DNA of 64,000 nucleotides, taken from contig JAFDYD010000001.1 of assembly GCA_018267615.1 (NCBI GenBank), positions 101,945 to 165,944 of the forward strand. The letters are read 5' to 3'. The notes beneath the pieces were generated by a model. The model had not been told where the DNA came from and made no database searches. It saw only the letters and a program-made list of their open reading frames with translations. Positions 18,393 to 28,682 of this stretch are shown here, piece by piece. This stretch comes from Bacteroidota bacterium. Its GTDB lineage: Bacteria; Bacteroidota; Bacteroidia; Chitinophagales; Chitinophagaceae. Numbering within the stretch: position 1 is the first letter of the stretch; each line of letters starts with the position of its first letter. A program made the translations under genes and the position numbers.

Positions 18393-19058
18393 TTATTTTT
18401 TGATGGATGATTCTCTCTTGCTGATCACTTCCTGGTAGTATTTGCAGGCAGGCTTCAATCCACAAATTTCACATTTAGGGTTACGTGCAACACAAACATA
18501 ACGGCCATGTAAAATGAGCCAATGATGTGCCACGTGAATCAAATCTTTCGGTATGAGTTGCACCAGTTGTTTTTCTGTTGCAAGTGGAGTTGTGGCTTTT
18601 ACCGTAAGACCAATTCGTGCTGACACACGGAAGACATGCGTGTCTACGGCCATATTAGGTTGCTGATCGACGACTGAAGTAATTACATTCGCGGTTTTTC
18701 TTCCAACACCAGGAAGTTCTACCAATTCATCGACTGTCAGCGGCACTTTCCCGTTGAATTTTTCCATGAGCATTTTCGCCATGCCTATCAGGTGCTTGGT
18801 TTTATTATTAGGATAGGAAATGCTTTTGATAAGGGGAAATAGCTCATCGAAACTGGCTTTCGATAACGTTTTTGCATCGGGATATTTCTCGAATATCGCG
18901 GGAGTGGTCATATTGACCCGCTTGTCGGTGCATTGGGCTGATAAGATAACTGCGACCAATAGTTGAAACGGATCATCATAGATCAACTCCGTTTCGGCAT
19001 TGGGAGAATGTTGCTGGAAATAGTCAATTACAAACTGAAAACGCTTTTTCCTGGTCAT
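18393..19058 (-). CDS. nth: Endonuclease III (DNA glycosylase/AP lyase)
   Basis: Base excision repair enzyme that removes oxidised pyrimidines and cleaves at abasic sites. At 221 residues it has the expected length. Visible are the helix-hairpin-helix (LPGVGRKTANVI) with its following conserved Asp (AVDTHVFRVSARI), the catalytic Lys region (LSAQCTDKRVN), and the C-terminal iron-sulphur ligands spaced C-x6-C-x2-C-x5-C (CVARNPKCEICGLKPAC). The start giving MTRKKRFQF fits the family. Confidence 0.95.
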   Translation of the reverse strand: MTRKKRFQFVIDYFQQHSPNAETELIYDDPFQLLVAVILSAQCTDKRVNMTTPAIFEKYPDAKTLSKASFDELFPLIKSISYPNNKTKHLIGMAKMLMEKFNGKVPLTVDELVELPGVGRKTANVITSVVDQQPNMAVDTHVFRVSARIGLTVKATTPLATEKQLVQLIPKDLIHVAHHWLILHGRYVCVARNPKCEICGLKPACKYYQEVISKRESSIKK

Positions 19059-19117
19059 GAGAAAATCTGAATGACCGCGAATTTAAGGGAATCAGTAGCG
19101 TAAAAGAAAATCAGCGA

Positions 19118-19363
19118 TCAATGAGCAGACTCAACGGCTGTTTCCCGTGCATAATTGAGCACTTTTAGGATAACCTCCATTCTGGGAGCTACTACTACTT
19201 TTTCAAGTTGATTTTCAGCTAATTGCAGAGATTGCAATTTTTCTTGAAGTGTCCAGTCTTCTTTAAGCGCAGCCTCTATGGCCGCGGTTAAGTCGGGGGA
19301 AGACTCTTTATACAAATACAGTAAAAGATCCTCCGGTGTAAAGAGTGTCATAGGCGAAACCAT
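19118..19363 (-). CDS. Small conserved-looking protein of unknown function
   Basis: An 81-residue soluble acidic protein without signal peptide or membrane segment. The N-terminal string TPEDLLLYLYKES resembles the short start of anti-sigma-type proteins in this phylum (residues that hold helix 1), but no zinc motif or transmembrane helix follows, so I do not assign that role. An alternative ATG four codons downstream (MTLFTPED) is equally plausible. It is followed by nth and preceded by the DivIC-like gene on the same strand. Confidence 0.55.
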   Translation of the reverse strand: MVSPMTLFTPEDLLLYLYKESSPDLTAAIEAALKEDWTLQEKLQSLQLAENQLEKVVVAPRMEVILKVLNYARETAVESAH

Positions 19364-19515
19364 TTAATGTCCTAATTTTTCCGAAGCAGTAAAAATGAAA
19401 CGTCCGTATTAAAAACGCTGCTTGGAACTTCTTATTGTTTATTTTCTAAAATAAATGATACCAGGCTTTCTTTTAGTATAAGGGGGTCAACAGAGGTTTA
19501 TGCCGGTGAAAAGGC

Positions 19516-19815
19516 TCATTTTTCCTTGATGAGGAAGATGTCTTCATTATCCTTTTTCATGAAGTATTTCTCTCTGGCATATTTTTCAATAGTAGAGGGA
19601 TTGGATTTGAGCTTGTCAAGTTCTGTCCTGGTGGCGGCAATTTGCGCTTCATAATATTTTTTGCTCTGCTCCAGTTTTTTCAATTCTTCTTTATGTCTGA
19701 AATGGGTAGTTATAAAATCTCTATCATCAATAAATAATATCCATATGGCAAAACCTGCTGCGGTCAACAGGTATTTGTTCTTTAACCATGAAGGGATATT
19801 TTGAAAAAATTTCAT
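19516..19815 (-). CDS. Septum formation initiator protein (FtsB/DivIC family)
   Basis: A short bitopic divisome protein: one transmembrane helix (about residues 14-30, YLLTAAGFAIWILFI) followed by a coiled coil (about 40-75) and a C-terminal segment (STIEKYAREKYFMKKDNEDIF) that matches the FtsB/DivIC consensus of an arginine/tyrosine motif ahead of a short beta strand. It stabilises the FtsL-FtsQ division complex in relatives. Gene order eno then divIC on the same strand is common in Bacteroidota, which supports the call. A palindromic repeat separates the two here. Confidence 0.85.
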   Translation of the reverse strand: MKFFQNIPSWLKNKYLLTAAGFAIWILFIDDRDFITTHFRHKEELKKLEQSKKYYEAQIAATRTELDKLKSNPSTIEKYAREKYFMKKDNEDIFLIKEK

Positions 19816-19828
19816 AGTGATGATTATT

Positions 19829-19926
19829 GTCAGAACCGGGATTTTATACGATTAAACTGATTTTTCCGATTTATTTTATTTAACCATCAGCTAAATAAGT
19901 TTAATCGTATAAAATCCTGGTTAAGA

Positions 19927-19927
<1 letters not shown>
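19829..19927. repeat. Palindromic repeat, family A (diverged copy 3)
   Basis: Arms 19829-19862 and 19894-19927 are 34 bases with about five mismatches. The left arm begins GTCAGAACCGGGATTTTA, a variant of the family A end. It lies between two genes on the same strand and reaches the first base of the eno stop codon. Confidence 0.8.
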
Positions 19928-21237
<1,310 letters not shown>

Positions 21238-21247
21238 TTAAAAATTG

Positions 21248-21351
21248 TCAGAACTGTGATTGATGAGATCTATGGGATTTGTGGGAACGGGATGTTGTCA
21301 ATATTTTGATTTTCCTATTAATCCCATGCACCTCATCAATCACAGTTCTGA
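21248..21351. repeat. Palindromic repeat, family A (diverged copy 4)
   Basis: Arms 21248-21279 and 21320-21351 are 32 bases with about four mismatches, ending TCAGAACTGTGATTGATGAG. The right arm overlaps the 3' end of the downstream-facing ATPase gene and contributes its final codons and TGA stop. Confidence 0.85.
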
Positions 21352-22248
21352 TGTCAAACTCCTGAATACATCTTCAAGGGTTCCGCTTTCGTTCTGCAAA
21401 GAAACAATGTTCAGGTTATTTTGCAAAGCGAGTTCAAGCAATTGTTTTTTTACGTCTGTAATGTCGTCTGTTTCGATTTCCCAATGCAGATCATCTTTCC
21501 TGGTAACGGATATGACTTTTTTTAATCCCTGTATCATTCCGGGATCGACGATTTCTCTGAATGCTACCTGGATAATATTATTTTTTTGCTGTTGGCGAAG
21601 TTGGGTCAGGGTATTATCGGCAACTAATTTTCCTTTGTTAATAATGATTACACGGTCACATATCGCTTCAACTTCTTGCAGAATGTGAGAAGAGAAAAGA
21701 ACAGTTTTATTTTTTCCAAGCTCTTTGATCACTTCCCTGATTTCGACGATCTGATTTGGATCCAAACCCGTCGTCGGCTCGTCCAATATCAATACTTCAG
21801 GATCATGAATTAATGATGCCGCAAGTCCAACTCTTTGTTTATATCCCTTCGATAACTGGCTTATCTTTTTTTTACGCTCAGGTGTAAGTCCAACAGTAGA
21901 GATTATCTCATCTATTTTTTGCTTTTTATTGGAGATTTCGTGTATGTCTGCAACAAAGCCGAGATATTCTTTTACATACATATCATAATACAACGGATTT
22001 GCTTCCGGTAGGTAACCAATTTTCCTTTTCGTTTCGAGTGGCTTTTCTTTTACATTGATACCACACACGATTGCATCTCCACTATTTTGATGCAGGTATC
22101 CAGTAATGATTTTCATCGTCGTCGATTTACCCGCGCCGTTCGGCCCAAGAAATCCTACAATTTCTGCATTATTGACTTTGAAAGAAATAGTATCTATCGC
22201 TTTTTGTTCTCCATATATTTTTGTGAGATCTCTTACTTCAATGGACAT
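21340..22248 (-). CDS. gldA: ABC transporter ATPase, GldA-like
   Basis: A 302-residue ABC ATP-binding subunit. Walker A is GPNGAGKSTT, the signature is LSKGYKQRVGLA, Walker B is VLILDEPTTGLD, and the switch is SSHILQE. The length and the C-terminal extension after the ATPase core resemble GldA, the ATPase of the gliding-motility-associated GldAFG transporter. gldF and gldG (the membrane and substrate-binding parts) are not adjacent, so assignment to that system is an inference from similarity. A generic ABC-2 exporter ATPase is the alternative. The last residues are encoded within a palindromic repeat. Confidence 0.75.
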   Translation of the reverse strand: MSIEVRDLTKIYGEQKAIDTISFKVNNAEIVGFLGPNGAGKSTTMKIITGYLHQNSGDAIVCGINVKEKPLETKRKIGYLPEANPLYYDMYVKEYLGFVADIHEISNKKQKIDEIISTVGLTPERKKKISQLSKGYKQRVGLAASLIHDPEVLILDEPTTGLDPNQIVEIREVIKELGKNKTVLFSSHILQEVEAICDRVIIINKGKLVADNTLTQLRQQQKNNIIQVAFREIVDPGMIQGLKKVISVTRKDDLHWEIETDDITDVKKQLLELALQNNLNIVSLQNESGTLEDVFRSLTSEL

Positions 22249-22280
22249 GCGGATAATTTACGGTGCGAAAATAGCCAATT

Positions 22281-22356
22281 TGAACCGTGATTGTAAACGA
22301 TTTTACTGATTATTCTGATCAGAATAATCAGTAAAATCGTTTACAATCACGGTTCA
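22281..22356. repeat. Perfect 76-base palindrome, family A (copy 5)
   Basis: Two 38-base arms match perfectly with no loop, centred on CTGATCAG at 22318/22319. The ends read TGAACCGTGATT, the family A terminus. The last three bases double as the TGA stop of the 71-residue protein on the minus strand. Confidence 0.95.
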
Positions 22357-22569
22357 GACATCATACTCCCCTTTCCACGAGTAATAGCCAAATATCACGA
22401 AGCCGATTGCAATTGGAATGAAGATCCCTATAAAAACGCCCCATTGAATTTTTGTATCGATAACGGGTTTTTTTGCTATTTCTCCAGCTCCGGTTTTAAT
22501 CAGGTAATAGATAGCAACCGGTCCGGTTATTATCCATATCAATCCCAATATTCTTTTTAATTTATTCAT
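22354..22569 (-). CDS. Small two-helix membrane protein
   Basis: A 71-residue protein with two hydrophobic segments (about 8-25 and 42-63) and no recognised catalytic motif. It follows directly on the same strand after the MFS transporter gene, separated by only 24 bases, so the two are probably co-transcribed; it may be an accessory of the transporter. I believe short proteins of this kind accompany MHS-type transporters in related genomes, but that needs a database check. The stop codon is part of a perfect palindrome. Confidence 0.65.
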   Translation of the reverse strand: MNKLKRILGLIWIITGPVAIYYLIKTGAGEIAKKPVIDTKIQWGVFIGIFIPIAIGFVIFGYYSWKGEYDV

Positions 22570-22593
22570 GGTGGAATTTGTTTATGTGGTGAA

Positions 22594-24129
22594 TCAATCC
22601 GAAAGATCCAGATCGATTTTATTGCTAATATAAATTGCTCCGATGATCAGGCACAACGTTGCAATGATAATCGGGTACATTAAACCTACAAGTTTGTTAT
22701 CAACATATATTGTCGTAAGCAAAGTTGCAATGAATGGAGTAAGTCCGCCAAAAACGCCATTGCCAATATGATAAGGCAACGACATAGAGGTGTACCTGAT
22801 TTTTGTCGGGAACATCTCGACAAGAAACGCAGCAATGGGCCCATATACCATCGTCACATAAAGGATCATAACAAAAACCAACAATACCATTTTCCAATAG
22901 CCAACACTTCCCAGTTGCTTCGAAATTTTTACTTCAGGTTTTAATGTCTTGCGATCTGTCGCCGCGTATGCAGTATCTTTTTTTGTGTCTGATACGATTG
23001 TACCATCGTCGAAAAATGTTTTCGTTGTCGTTGTCCTTAATGCATTGCCTGTACTTCCAATTGGAACGAGAGAATTATTAACTTCTTTTTTTTCCGTCAA
23101 TTCAATTTTGTTTTTTAAATCCGCGATACTCAAAAGTTGATTAAATAAAAAATGATAAGTAACAACAGCCAAAAACATACCCGCAATCATGATCCATTTT
23201 CTTCCGACTTTATCACTCCATCCTCCGAATACTACAAAAAATGGTGTCGCAAAAACAATCGCCCATATCAATATCGTTCTCGACTGATCGAAATCAATCT
23301 TACAAACATTTTCAATAAATGATTGCGCATAAAATTGTCCCGTGTACCAGACAACACCCTGACCCATCGTAGCTCCAAACAAGGCGAGCAAAACAATTTT
23401 CAAATTCAGTTTATGTCCAAAGCTTTCTTTGAGGGGATTCAAAGATGTCTTGCCCGATTTTTTTAATTCCACAAACAGCGGAGACTCCTGCATTTTAAGG
23501 CGGATATATATCGAAACAATTACCAACACTATAGAAACAAGAAATGGAATCCTCCATCCCCAGTCATTAAATTTTGCAATTGATTTTGTAAGATTGGAAT
23601 CAAGAAAATGCCTGGTCAGCAATATCACACCCAATGAAACAAATAGGCCAAGTGTCGCAGTTGTTTGTATCCATGAAGTATAATATCCTCTTCTGCTTGA
23701 GGGCGAATGTTCAGCCACATAAGTTGCGGCGCCGCCATATTCTCCACCTAGCGCCAACCCCTGCAACAGTCGCAATAATAAAACAATTAGTGGGGCAGCA
23801 AATCCAATGCTTTCATAACCCGGTACCAGGCCAATGGCAAAAGTGGAACCGCCCATGATGATCAACGTTAGTAAGAATGTGTATTTGCGTCCAATAAGGT
23901 CTCCCAGTCTTCCAAATACCAATGCACCAAATGGGCGAACGATAAATCCGGCAGCAAATGTGGCGAGTGTGGAAAGCAGTGCTGCAGTCGGATTTGTTTT
24001 CGGAAAAAACTGGCTCGCAATAACCGTTGCGAGGCTTCCGAAAATATAGAAATCGTACCATTCTATCAACGTGCCCAAAGATGATGCAAGAATGACTTTA
24101 CGAATTCCCTGTGTCGAAGAAAGAGCCAT
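22594..24129 (-). CDS. MFS transporter, metabolite:H+ symporter (MHS) type
   Basis: A 511-residue major facilitator protein with about 12 membrane helices. The motif between helices 2 and 3 is FGRLGDLIGRKYTF, and its repeat between 8 and 9 is GGWSDKVGRKWIM. The helix 4-5 region RLLQGLALGGEYGGAATYVAEHSP is characteristic of the proton-coupled MHS group (ProP, KgtP, ShiA relatives). A hydrophilic loop of some 90 residues (about 325-420) separates helices 9 and 10 and is longer than usual. The substrate is unknown: organic acids, betaines or amino acids are typical. It is probably in one operon with the following small membrane protein. Confidence 0.88.
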   Translation of the reverse strand: MALSSTQGIRKVILASSLGTLIEWYDFYIFGSLATVIASQFFPKTNPTAALLSTLATFAAGFIVRPFGALVFGRLGDLIGRKYTFLLTLIIMGGSTFAIGLVPGYESIGFAAPLIVLLLRLLQGLALGGEYGGAATYVAEHSPSSRRGYYTSWIQTTATLGLFVSLGVILLTRHFLDSNLTKSIAKFNDWGWRIPFLVSIVLVIVSIYIRLKMQESPLFVELKKSGKTSLNPLKESFGHKLNLKIVLLALFGATMGQGVVWYTGQFYAQSFIENVCKIDFDQSRTILIWAIVFATPFFVVFGGWSDKVGRKWIMIAGMFLAVVTYHFLFNQLLSIADLKNKIELTEKKEVNNSLVPIGSTGNALRTTTTKTFFDDGTIVSDTKKDTAYAATDRKTLKPEVKISKQLGSVGYWKMVLLVFVMILYVTMVYGPIAAFLVEMFPTKIRYTSMSLPYHIGNGVFGGLTPFIATLLTTIYVDNKLVGLMYPIIIATLCLIIGAIYISNKIDLDLSD

Positions 24130-24234
24130 GATTTTTAAAATTATTATTGACTTGGAAGATAAATAAACGCTTACATCGACCTTGCAATTTTTTTTTGATG
24201 CAATTTATTTTCCGCACAATCTTTCATCACCTGA

Positions 24235-25425
24235 TTATTCATGATTCGCGACAGCAATTTTCGAATCGGCCGTGCCGTAATACAAAAACCATTTGTTTTT
24301 AAATCTTGCAAGTCCTTCCAAAAAGCAAACGTTATTTACTTGTCCCGTCATTTCATATGGCTTATCAGGTTTCATAAAAAAATGATCCATTCTCTCTATA
24401 ATTTTGGTAGGATCATTTTTGTCGATCAAGACCTGTGAAGCAGCATACGTTCCATTTGGTAGCGAGCTGTCTCCAATACTTACAATATTGCGGCTATTAA
24501 AAATTAACACTATTCCTTTTTCGGTTAGCATTGCCGGTGGACCCGATTCCACCAGGTCACTGTCGAATTTTTTGCTTCTTGTAGGGACTACAATTTTTAA
24601 ATCAGGCATCGTCAACGAAATTCCTTTTAGCTCAATGGGTGCTTTTTCGCCAGCCTGCATTTCCACTGGTGTCCAATTGATCAAGTCATCTGATGTAGCA
24701 ACCCAAATGTTTTGATCTCCCCAATACATCCAGTATTTTCCATTGATTTTTGTTGCAATGATTTTTCCTTCAGGAGTATAAGAAGAAACGATAGAGCCAG
24801 ACTTGGACCACTTATCGAGGTATTTTCCATTATATGCTTTAGCAAACACGGGTCCGTGCTTGGTCCATTTTTTCAAATCATTTGAAGTAGCAACCAATAA
24901 CCTTGCAGTTTTACCTTCAAAGGCAGTATAGGTCATGTAGTAAGTTCCTTTTTCGTCTTCAACAATTCTTGGATCTTCACAACCACCCTGCCATTCATAT
25001 TTTTTTTCGGAATCGTTATCGGGAAATAATACAGGTTCGTTATTTCGTATGAAATGAATACCATCTGTGCTTTCGGCTAGCCCTATCCGTGAGGTGCCGT
25101 CGGGTTTTCCTATTTTGTCTTGTGCACGATAAAGCATATATAGCGTATCTCCGCGAACGACGATTGCGGGATTGAAAACATCTTTTTCCTCCCACAATAC
25201 TTTTCGCTTTTGCAGTGGACAAAAAAATTCTCCTTTGCCTGGTTGTAAAATAGGATTGACAGAATCAATTTTTGTGAAAGGTATCAGCGCCCAATCGTCA
25301 TTTTTTTTGGTTGATGTTGAATCTTGAGCGGCGGTCTTTTCTCTAACGGGTTCGTTACATCCGAGAATTTGAATGAAAAAAAATAATGCGCAGCATGGCA
25401 GCAGCAGTCGTTGTAAACAGTTCAT
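24235..25425 (-). CDS. GH130-like glycosidase/phosphorylase lipoprotein
   Basis: A 396-residue lipoprotein: the signal ends in ILGC (Cys23), so it is anchored in the envelope. The body is a five-bladed beta-propeller of the GH43/GH130/DUF377 class. The strings KDVFNPAIVVRGDTLYMLYR and GGCEDPRIVEDE match the GH130 active-site region, where Asp of the EDPR motif acts in mannosyl phosphorylases or hydrolases. The propeller blades are marked by repeats such as LATSNDLKKWTKHGPVF and WVATSDDLINWTP. It sits beside a TIM-barrel sugar isomerase on the same strand, which suggests a small glycan-use unit; the substrate is not determined. Confidence 0.75.
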   Translation of the reverse strand: MNCLQRLLLPCCALFFFIQILGCNEPVREKTAAQDSTSTKKNDDWALIPFTKIDSVNPILQPGKGEFFCPLQKRKVLWEEKDVFNPAIVVRGDTLYMLYRAQDKIGKPDGTSRIGLAESTDGIHFIRNNEPVLFPDNDSEKKYEWQGGCEDPRIVEDEKGTYYMTYTAFEGKTARLLVATSNDLKKWTKHGPVFAKAYNGKYLDKWSKSGSIVSSYTPEGKIIATKINGKYWMYWGDQNIWVATSDDLINWTPVEMQAGEKAPIELKGISLTMPDLKIVVPTRSKKFDSDLVESGPPAMLTEKGIVLIFNSRNIVSIGDSSLPNGTYAASQVLIDKNDPTKIIERMDHFFMKPDKPYEMTGQVNNVCFLEGLARFKNKWFLYYGTADSKIAVANHE

Positions 25426-25532
25426 TGGTTGATGATAAAATTAAATGGCATCACCCGTCGCTCCCCAAACTTCAGCGATCTTGGTTATGCCATTCTTTAT
25501 GATTGTTAACTGAAAATTTTCGATTCAACGAT

Positions 25533-26504
25533 TTACAGTGTAGCGCGGCTCTTTTGCATTGCCGGCCTGCGTTCTCTCAACAGGTCCTTCATATATTTCA
25601 GAGATATCTTATTTGCATGGTCAACTTCTTCAATCCCCGCGATCTTGTGATTTTTATAGACAGGCAAGCAATATTCTGAAACGAGATATCCTTCATAACC
25701 GATCTCATCTAATCCGCCAAAGAAGGCCTTATAATTAATTGTTTCGCCAGAGGAAGGTGATGGATCTTGTATTATTTCGCCATCTGCGTTCTGCGAAAAA
25801 TTCCAAGCTCCAAAATGGGTGAGAACCGTAGATGCTCCACAATGTTCGATTGATTCACGAACATATTCATCACTTTGTCTTTCGTAAAATAAAGGCACAT
25901 CGAGACAAAGCTTAATATTCGGACGATCGATTTCCTGCATCATTGCCAATACATCTTCATATCCCTGGCGGATAACCGGCGCATGATTTTGAAGTGCCAA
26001 TGTAATTCCCAAATCAGCAGCTCTTGCTGATACTTCACGAATTCCTTTTACTGCGCGATCCCATCTCCTCAGATCGGCGGGGAACAAACGTTTATAATAA
26101 GGTGTGCGGTCAAATGAATTATATAAGGCACATTCTTCTTCGTCATTAATGATGCCGGGCCATGCTGCAAAAATTTTTACGACATCAATTTCAAGATCAC
26201 TTGCCAATTCAAGTACGTATTGCATCATCGCTATATTATTCTCCCTTTCTTCCATCAGGTTACTGGAAAAATTAGACAGGCTTTCAATTGCACAAAGCGC
26301 AATACCTTCTCCGGCTGCAACTTCTTTGATCCGTTTGCGATCAGCTTTACTCAAATCGATCGGTGAAGCAATCGGGCGCTTTGTTTCTATCGACAGAGCA
26401 TCGAAACCTAGCTCCTTTGCCTTGTAAATCTGTTGTTCGATCGACAACGCTTTTCCTGAATAAAATAATCCCGCATAAGAAACGGTGAGTAATGCGAATT
26501 TCAT
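25533..26504 (-). CDS. Sugar phosphate isomerase/epimerase-like TIM barrel
   Basis: A 323-residue xylose-isomerase-like TIM-barrel protein (AP endonuclease family 2 fold). The metal-site strings characteristic of the family can be followed: LGFDALSIET, DVVKIFAAWPG, LALQNHAPV, IKLCLDVPLFYE and GYLVSEYC, with the Glu, His and Asp ligands in the expected order. Members include keto-sugar 3-epimerases, inosose isomerases and 3-dehydroshikimate dehydratase-like enzymes, so a precise substrate cannot be given. It has no signal peptide, so it acts in the cytoplasm. It lies directly upstream of the GH130-like gene with a gap of about 107 bases. Confidence 0.75.
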   Translation of the reverse strand: MKFALLTVSYAGLFYSGKALSIEQQIYKAKELGFDALSIETKRPIASPIDLSKADRKRIKEVAAGEGIALCAIESLSNFSSNLMEERENNIAMMQYVLELASDLEIDVVKIFAAWPGIINDEEECALYNSFDRTPYYKRLFPADLRRWDRAVKGIREVSARAADLGITLALQNHAPVIRQGYEDVLAMMQEIDRPNIKLCLDVPLFYERQSDEYVRESIEHCGASTVLTHFGAWNFSQNADGEIIQDPSPSSGETINYKAFFGGLDEIGYEGYLVSEYCLPVYKNHKIAGIEEVDHANKISLKYMKDLLRERRPAMQKSRATL

Positions 26505-26666
26505 GATTCAATCCTCCTTGTTTTGTAAATAAAAGCGGATGAAAGTTATTAAATAACTCACGAAGAAACAAATGGAATAATTAAGTTGATGTATCGATAA
26601 ACTATATAAGTTTAAAACTCTAAATTTACCGTCCAAAATTATCACACATCTAAATTGGCGATTGCA

Positions 26667-28571
26667 ATGAGTTATTCCTACCAGGTTAAGTCACTCGAAG
26701 AATACAATGCCGCGTATAAAAAAAGTGTAGAAGATCCGGAAGGTTTTTGGAGCGCTATTGCTGAAAATTTTTTATGGCGCAAGAAATGGGATAAAGTGCT
26801 GAATTGGAATTTTACTGAGCCTTCTATAAAATGGTTTGAAGGTGGAAAATTGAATATCACTGAAAATTGCCTGGATAGGCATCTCGCAACAAAAGCAGAT
26901 CAACCGGCTATCGTTTGGGAACCCAACGATCCAAAAGACAACAAGGTGGTGCTCACTTACAAAGAACTTCATTTCAAAGTTTGCCAGTTCGCCCATGTCT
27001 TAAAGAACAACGGCGTCAAAAAAGGAGACCGCGTTTGTATTTATATGCCGATGGTGCCCGAACTCGCGATCGCCGTATTAGCATGCGCGAGGATCGGCGC
27101 AATTCACTCGGTAGTATTTGGTGGATTCTCCGCGCAAAGTATTGCCGACAGAATTCAGGATGCTCAATGCAGCACAGTGATCACTGCAGACGGTGGTTTT
27201 CGTGGGAGTAAAGTCATTCCGTTGAAAGCCGTGATTGATGATGCGTTGATATCTTCTCCTTCCGTAAAAAAAGTCATTGTACTTTCTCGTACACATATTC
27301 CCGTTAGTATGATCAACGGCCGGGATGTTTGGTGGAGCGAAGAAATCAATAAAGTTCAAAATGCTGATTGTCCCGCAGAGATCATGGATTCGGAAGACAT
27401 GCTTTTTATTCTATACACTTCTGGTTCCACTGGCAAACCAAAAGGAGTGGTGCACACTTGCGGCGGATATATGGTGTACACCAACTATACTTTTGTGAAT
27501 GTGTTCCAATATCAACCTGGCGATATCTATTTCTGTACTGCGGATATCGGCTGGATAACGGGGCATAGTTATATTGTGTACGGACCACTCAGTGCGGGCG
27601 CAACGACATTGATGTTTGAAGGAATTCCAACCTGGCCGGATGCAGGACGTTTTTGGGAGATCGTCGATAAATATAAAGTCAATATTTTGTACACGGCACC
27701 AACAGCTATTCGCAGCCTGATGGGTTTCGGGCTTGATTTTGTAAATGGGAAAAATCTTTCTTCATTAAGAGTGCTGGGTACTGTTGGTGAACCGATCAAT
27801 GAAGAAGCGTGGCATTGGTATGATGATAACATCGGTAAGAAAAAATGTCCTATTGTAGATACATGGTGGCAAACAGAAACTGCAGGTGTATTGATTTCAA
27901 ATATTGCTGGTATTACTCCGCAGAAACCTGCACATGCAACTCTACCATTGCCGGGAATTCAACCAATTCTTGTTGATGAAAAAGGTGATGAAGTAAAAGG
28001 AAATGGCGTGAGCGGAAACCTTTGTATTAAATTTCCATGGCCATCAATTATAAGAACCACTTATGGTGATCACGAGCGATGCAGGCAAAATTATTTTGCA
28101 ACATATAAGAATTTATATTTTACGGGCGATGGAGCTCTGCGCGATGAACAAGGTAACTACCGGATTACAGGAAGGGTAGACGATGTATTGAATGTAAGCG
28201 GCCACCGGATAGGCACTGCCGAAGTTGAGAACGCAATCAATATGCATACAGGTGTTGTGGAAAGTGCAGTGGTGGGTTATCCGCACGATATCAAAGGACA
28301 AGGTATATATGCGTTTGTGATTTTCAATGGGAACATGGACGATAAAGAATTGTTGAAACATGGCATCGTGCAAACTGTTGCGAAAGTGATCGGCGCCATT
28401 GCAAAGCCTGACAAGATTCAATTTGTAAGCGGACTACCAAAAACGCGAAGCGGAAAAATAATGCGCAGAATTTTAAGAAAAATTGCCGAAGGAGAAACGA
28501 GTAACCTCGGAGATACTACAACGTTGTTAGATCCTGCAGTGGTGGAAGAAATTAAAAATGGAAGAATCTAA
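26667..28571 (+). CDS. acs: Acetyl-CoA synthetase
   Basis: Activates acetate to acetyl-CoA through acetyl-AMP. At 634 residues it has the normal length. Motifs: the P-loop-like LFILYTSGSTGKPKGVVHT, the WWQTETAG adenylate-binding motif, the hinge GRVDDVLNVSGHRIGTAEVE, and the acetylation-site lysine in PKTRSGKIMRRIL near the C-terminus. The ATG giving MSYSYQVKSLEEY is preferred to an upstream TTG four codons earlier. It is transcribed alone and followed by a palindromic repeat shared with the converging transpeptidase gene. Confidence 0.96.
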   Translation: MSYSYQVKSLEEYNAAYKKSVEDPEGFWSAIAENFLWRKKWDKVLNWNFTEPSIKWFEGGKLNITENCLDRHLATKADQPAIVWEPNDPKDNKVVLTYKELHFKVCQFAHVLKNNGVKKGDRVCIYMPMVPELAIAVLACARIGAIHSVVFGGFSAQSIADRIQDAQCSTVITADGGFRGSKVIPLKAVIDDALISSPSVKKVIVLSRTHIPVSMINGRDVWWSEEINKVQNADCPAEIMDSEDMLFILYTSGSTGKPKGVVHTCGGYMVYTNYTFVNVFQYQPGDIYFCTADIGWITGHSYIVYGPLSAGATTLMFEGIPTWPDAGRFWEIVDKYKVNILYTAPTAIRSLMGFGLDFVNGKNLSSLRVLGTVGEPINEEAWHWYDDNIGKKKCPIVDTWWQTETAGVLISNIAGITPQKPAHATLPLPGIQPILVDEKGDEVKGNGVSGNLCIKFPWPSIIRTTYGDHERCRQNYFATYKNLYFTGDGALRDEQGNYRITGRVDDVLNVSGHRIGTAEVENAINMHTGVVESAVVGYPHDIKGQGIYAFVIFNGNMDDKELLKHGIVQTVAKVIGAIAKPDKIQFVSGLPKTRSGKIMRRILRKIAEGETSNLGDTTTLLDPAVVEEIKNGRI

Positions 28572-28572
28572 T

Positions 28573-28674
28573 TGGTAAGATACAAGATAAAAAGTACAAG
28601 GCACAAGGTTGAATTTCTAAAACCGTTATGAAATTCAGTCTTGTGCCTTGTATCCTGTACCTTGTTTCTTATAT
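28573..28674. repeat. Palindromic word repeat (TACAAGG family)
   Basis: The left half reads AAGATACAAG, AAAGTACAAGGCACAAGG. The right half mirrors it with CTTGTGCCTTGTATCCTGTA and CCTTGTTTCTTAT. Arms are about 43 bases with scattered mismatches. It lies between converging acs and the L,D-transpeptidase gene. The same words recur at 56933-57033. Confidence 0.8.
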
Positions 28675-28682
28675 TAATGATT

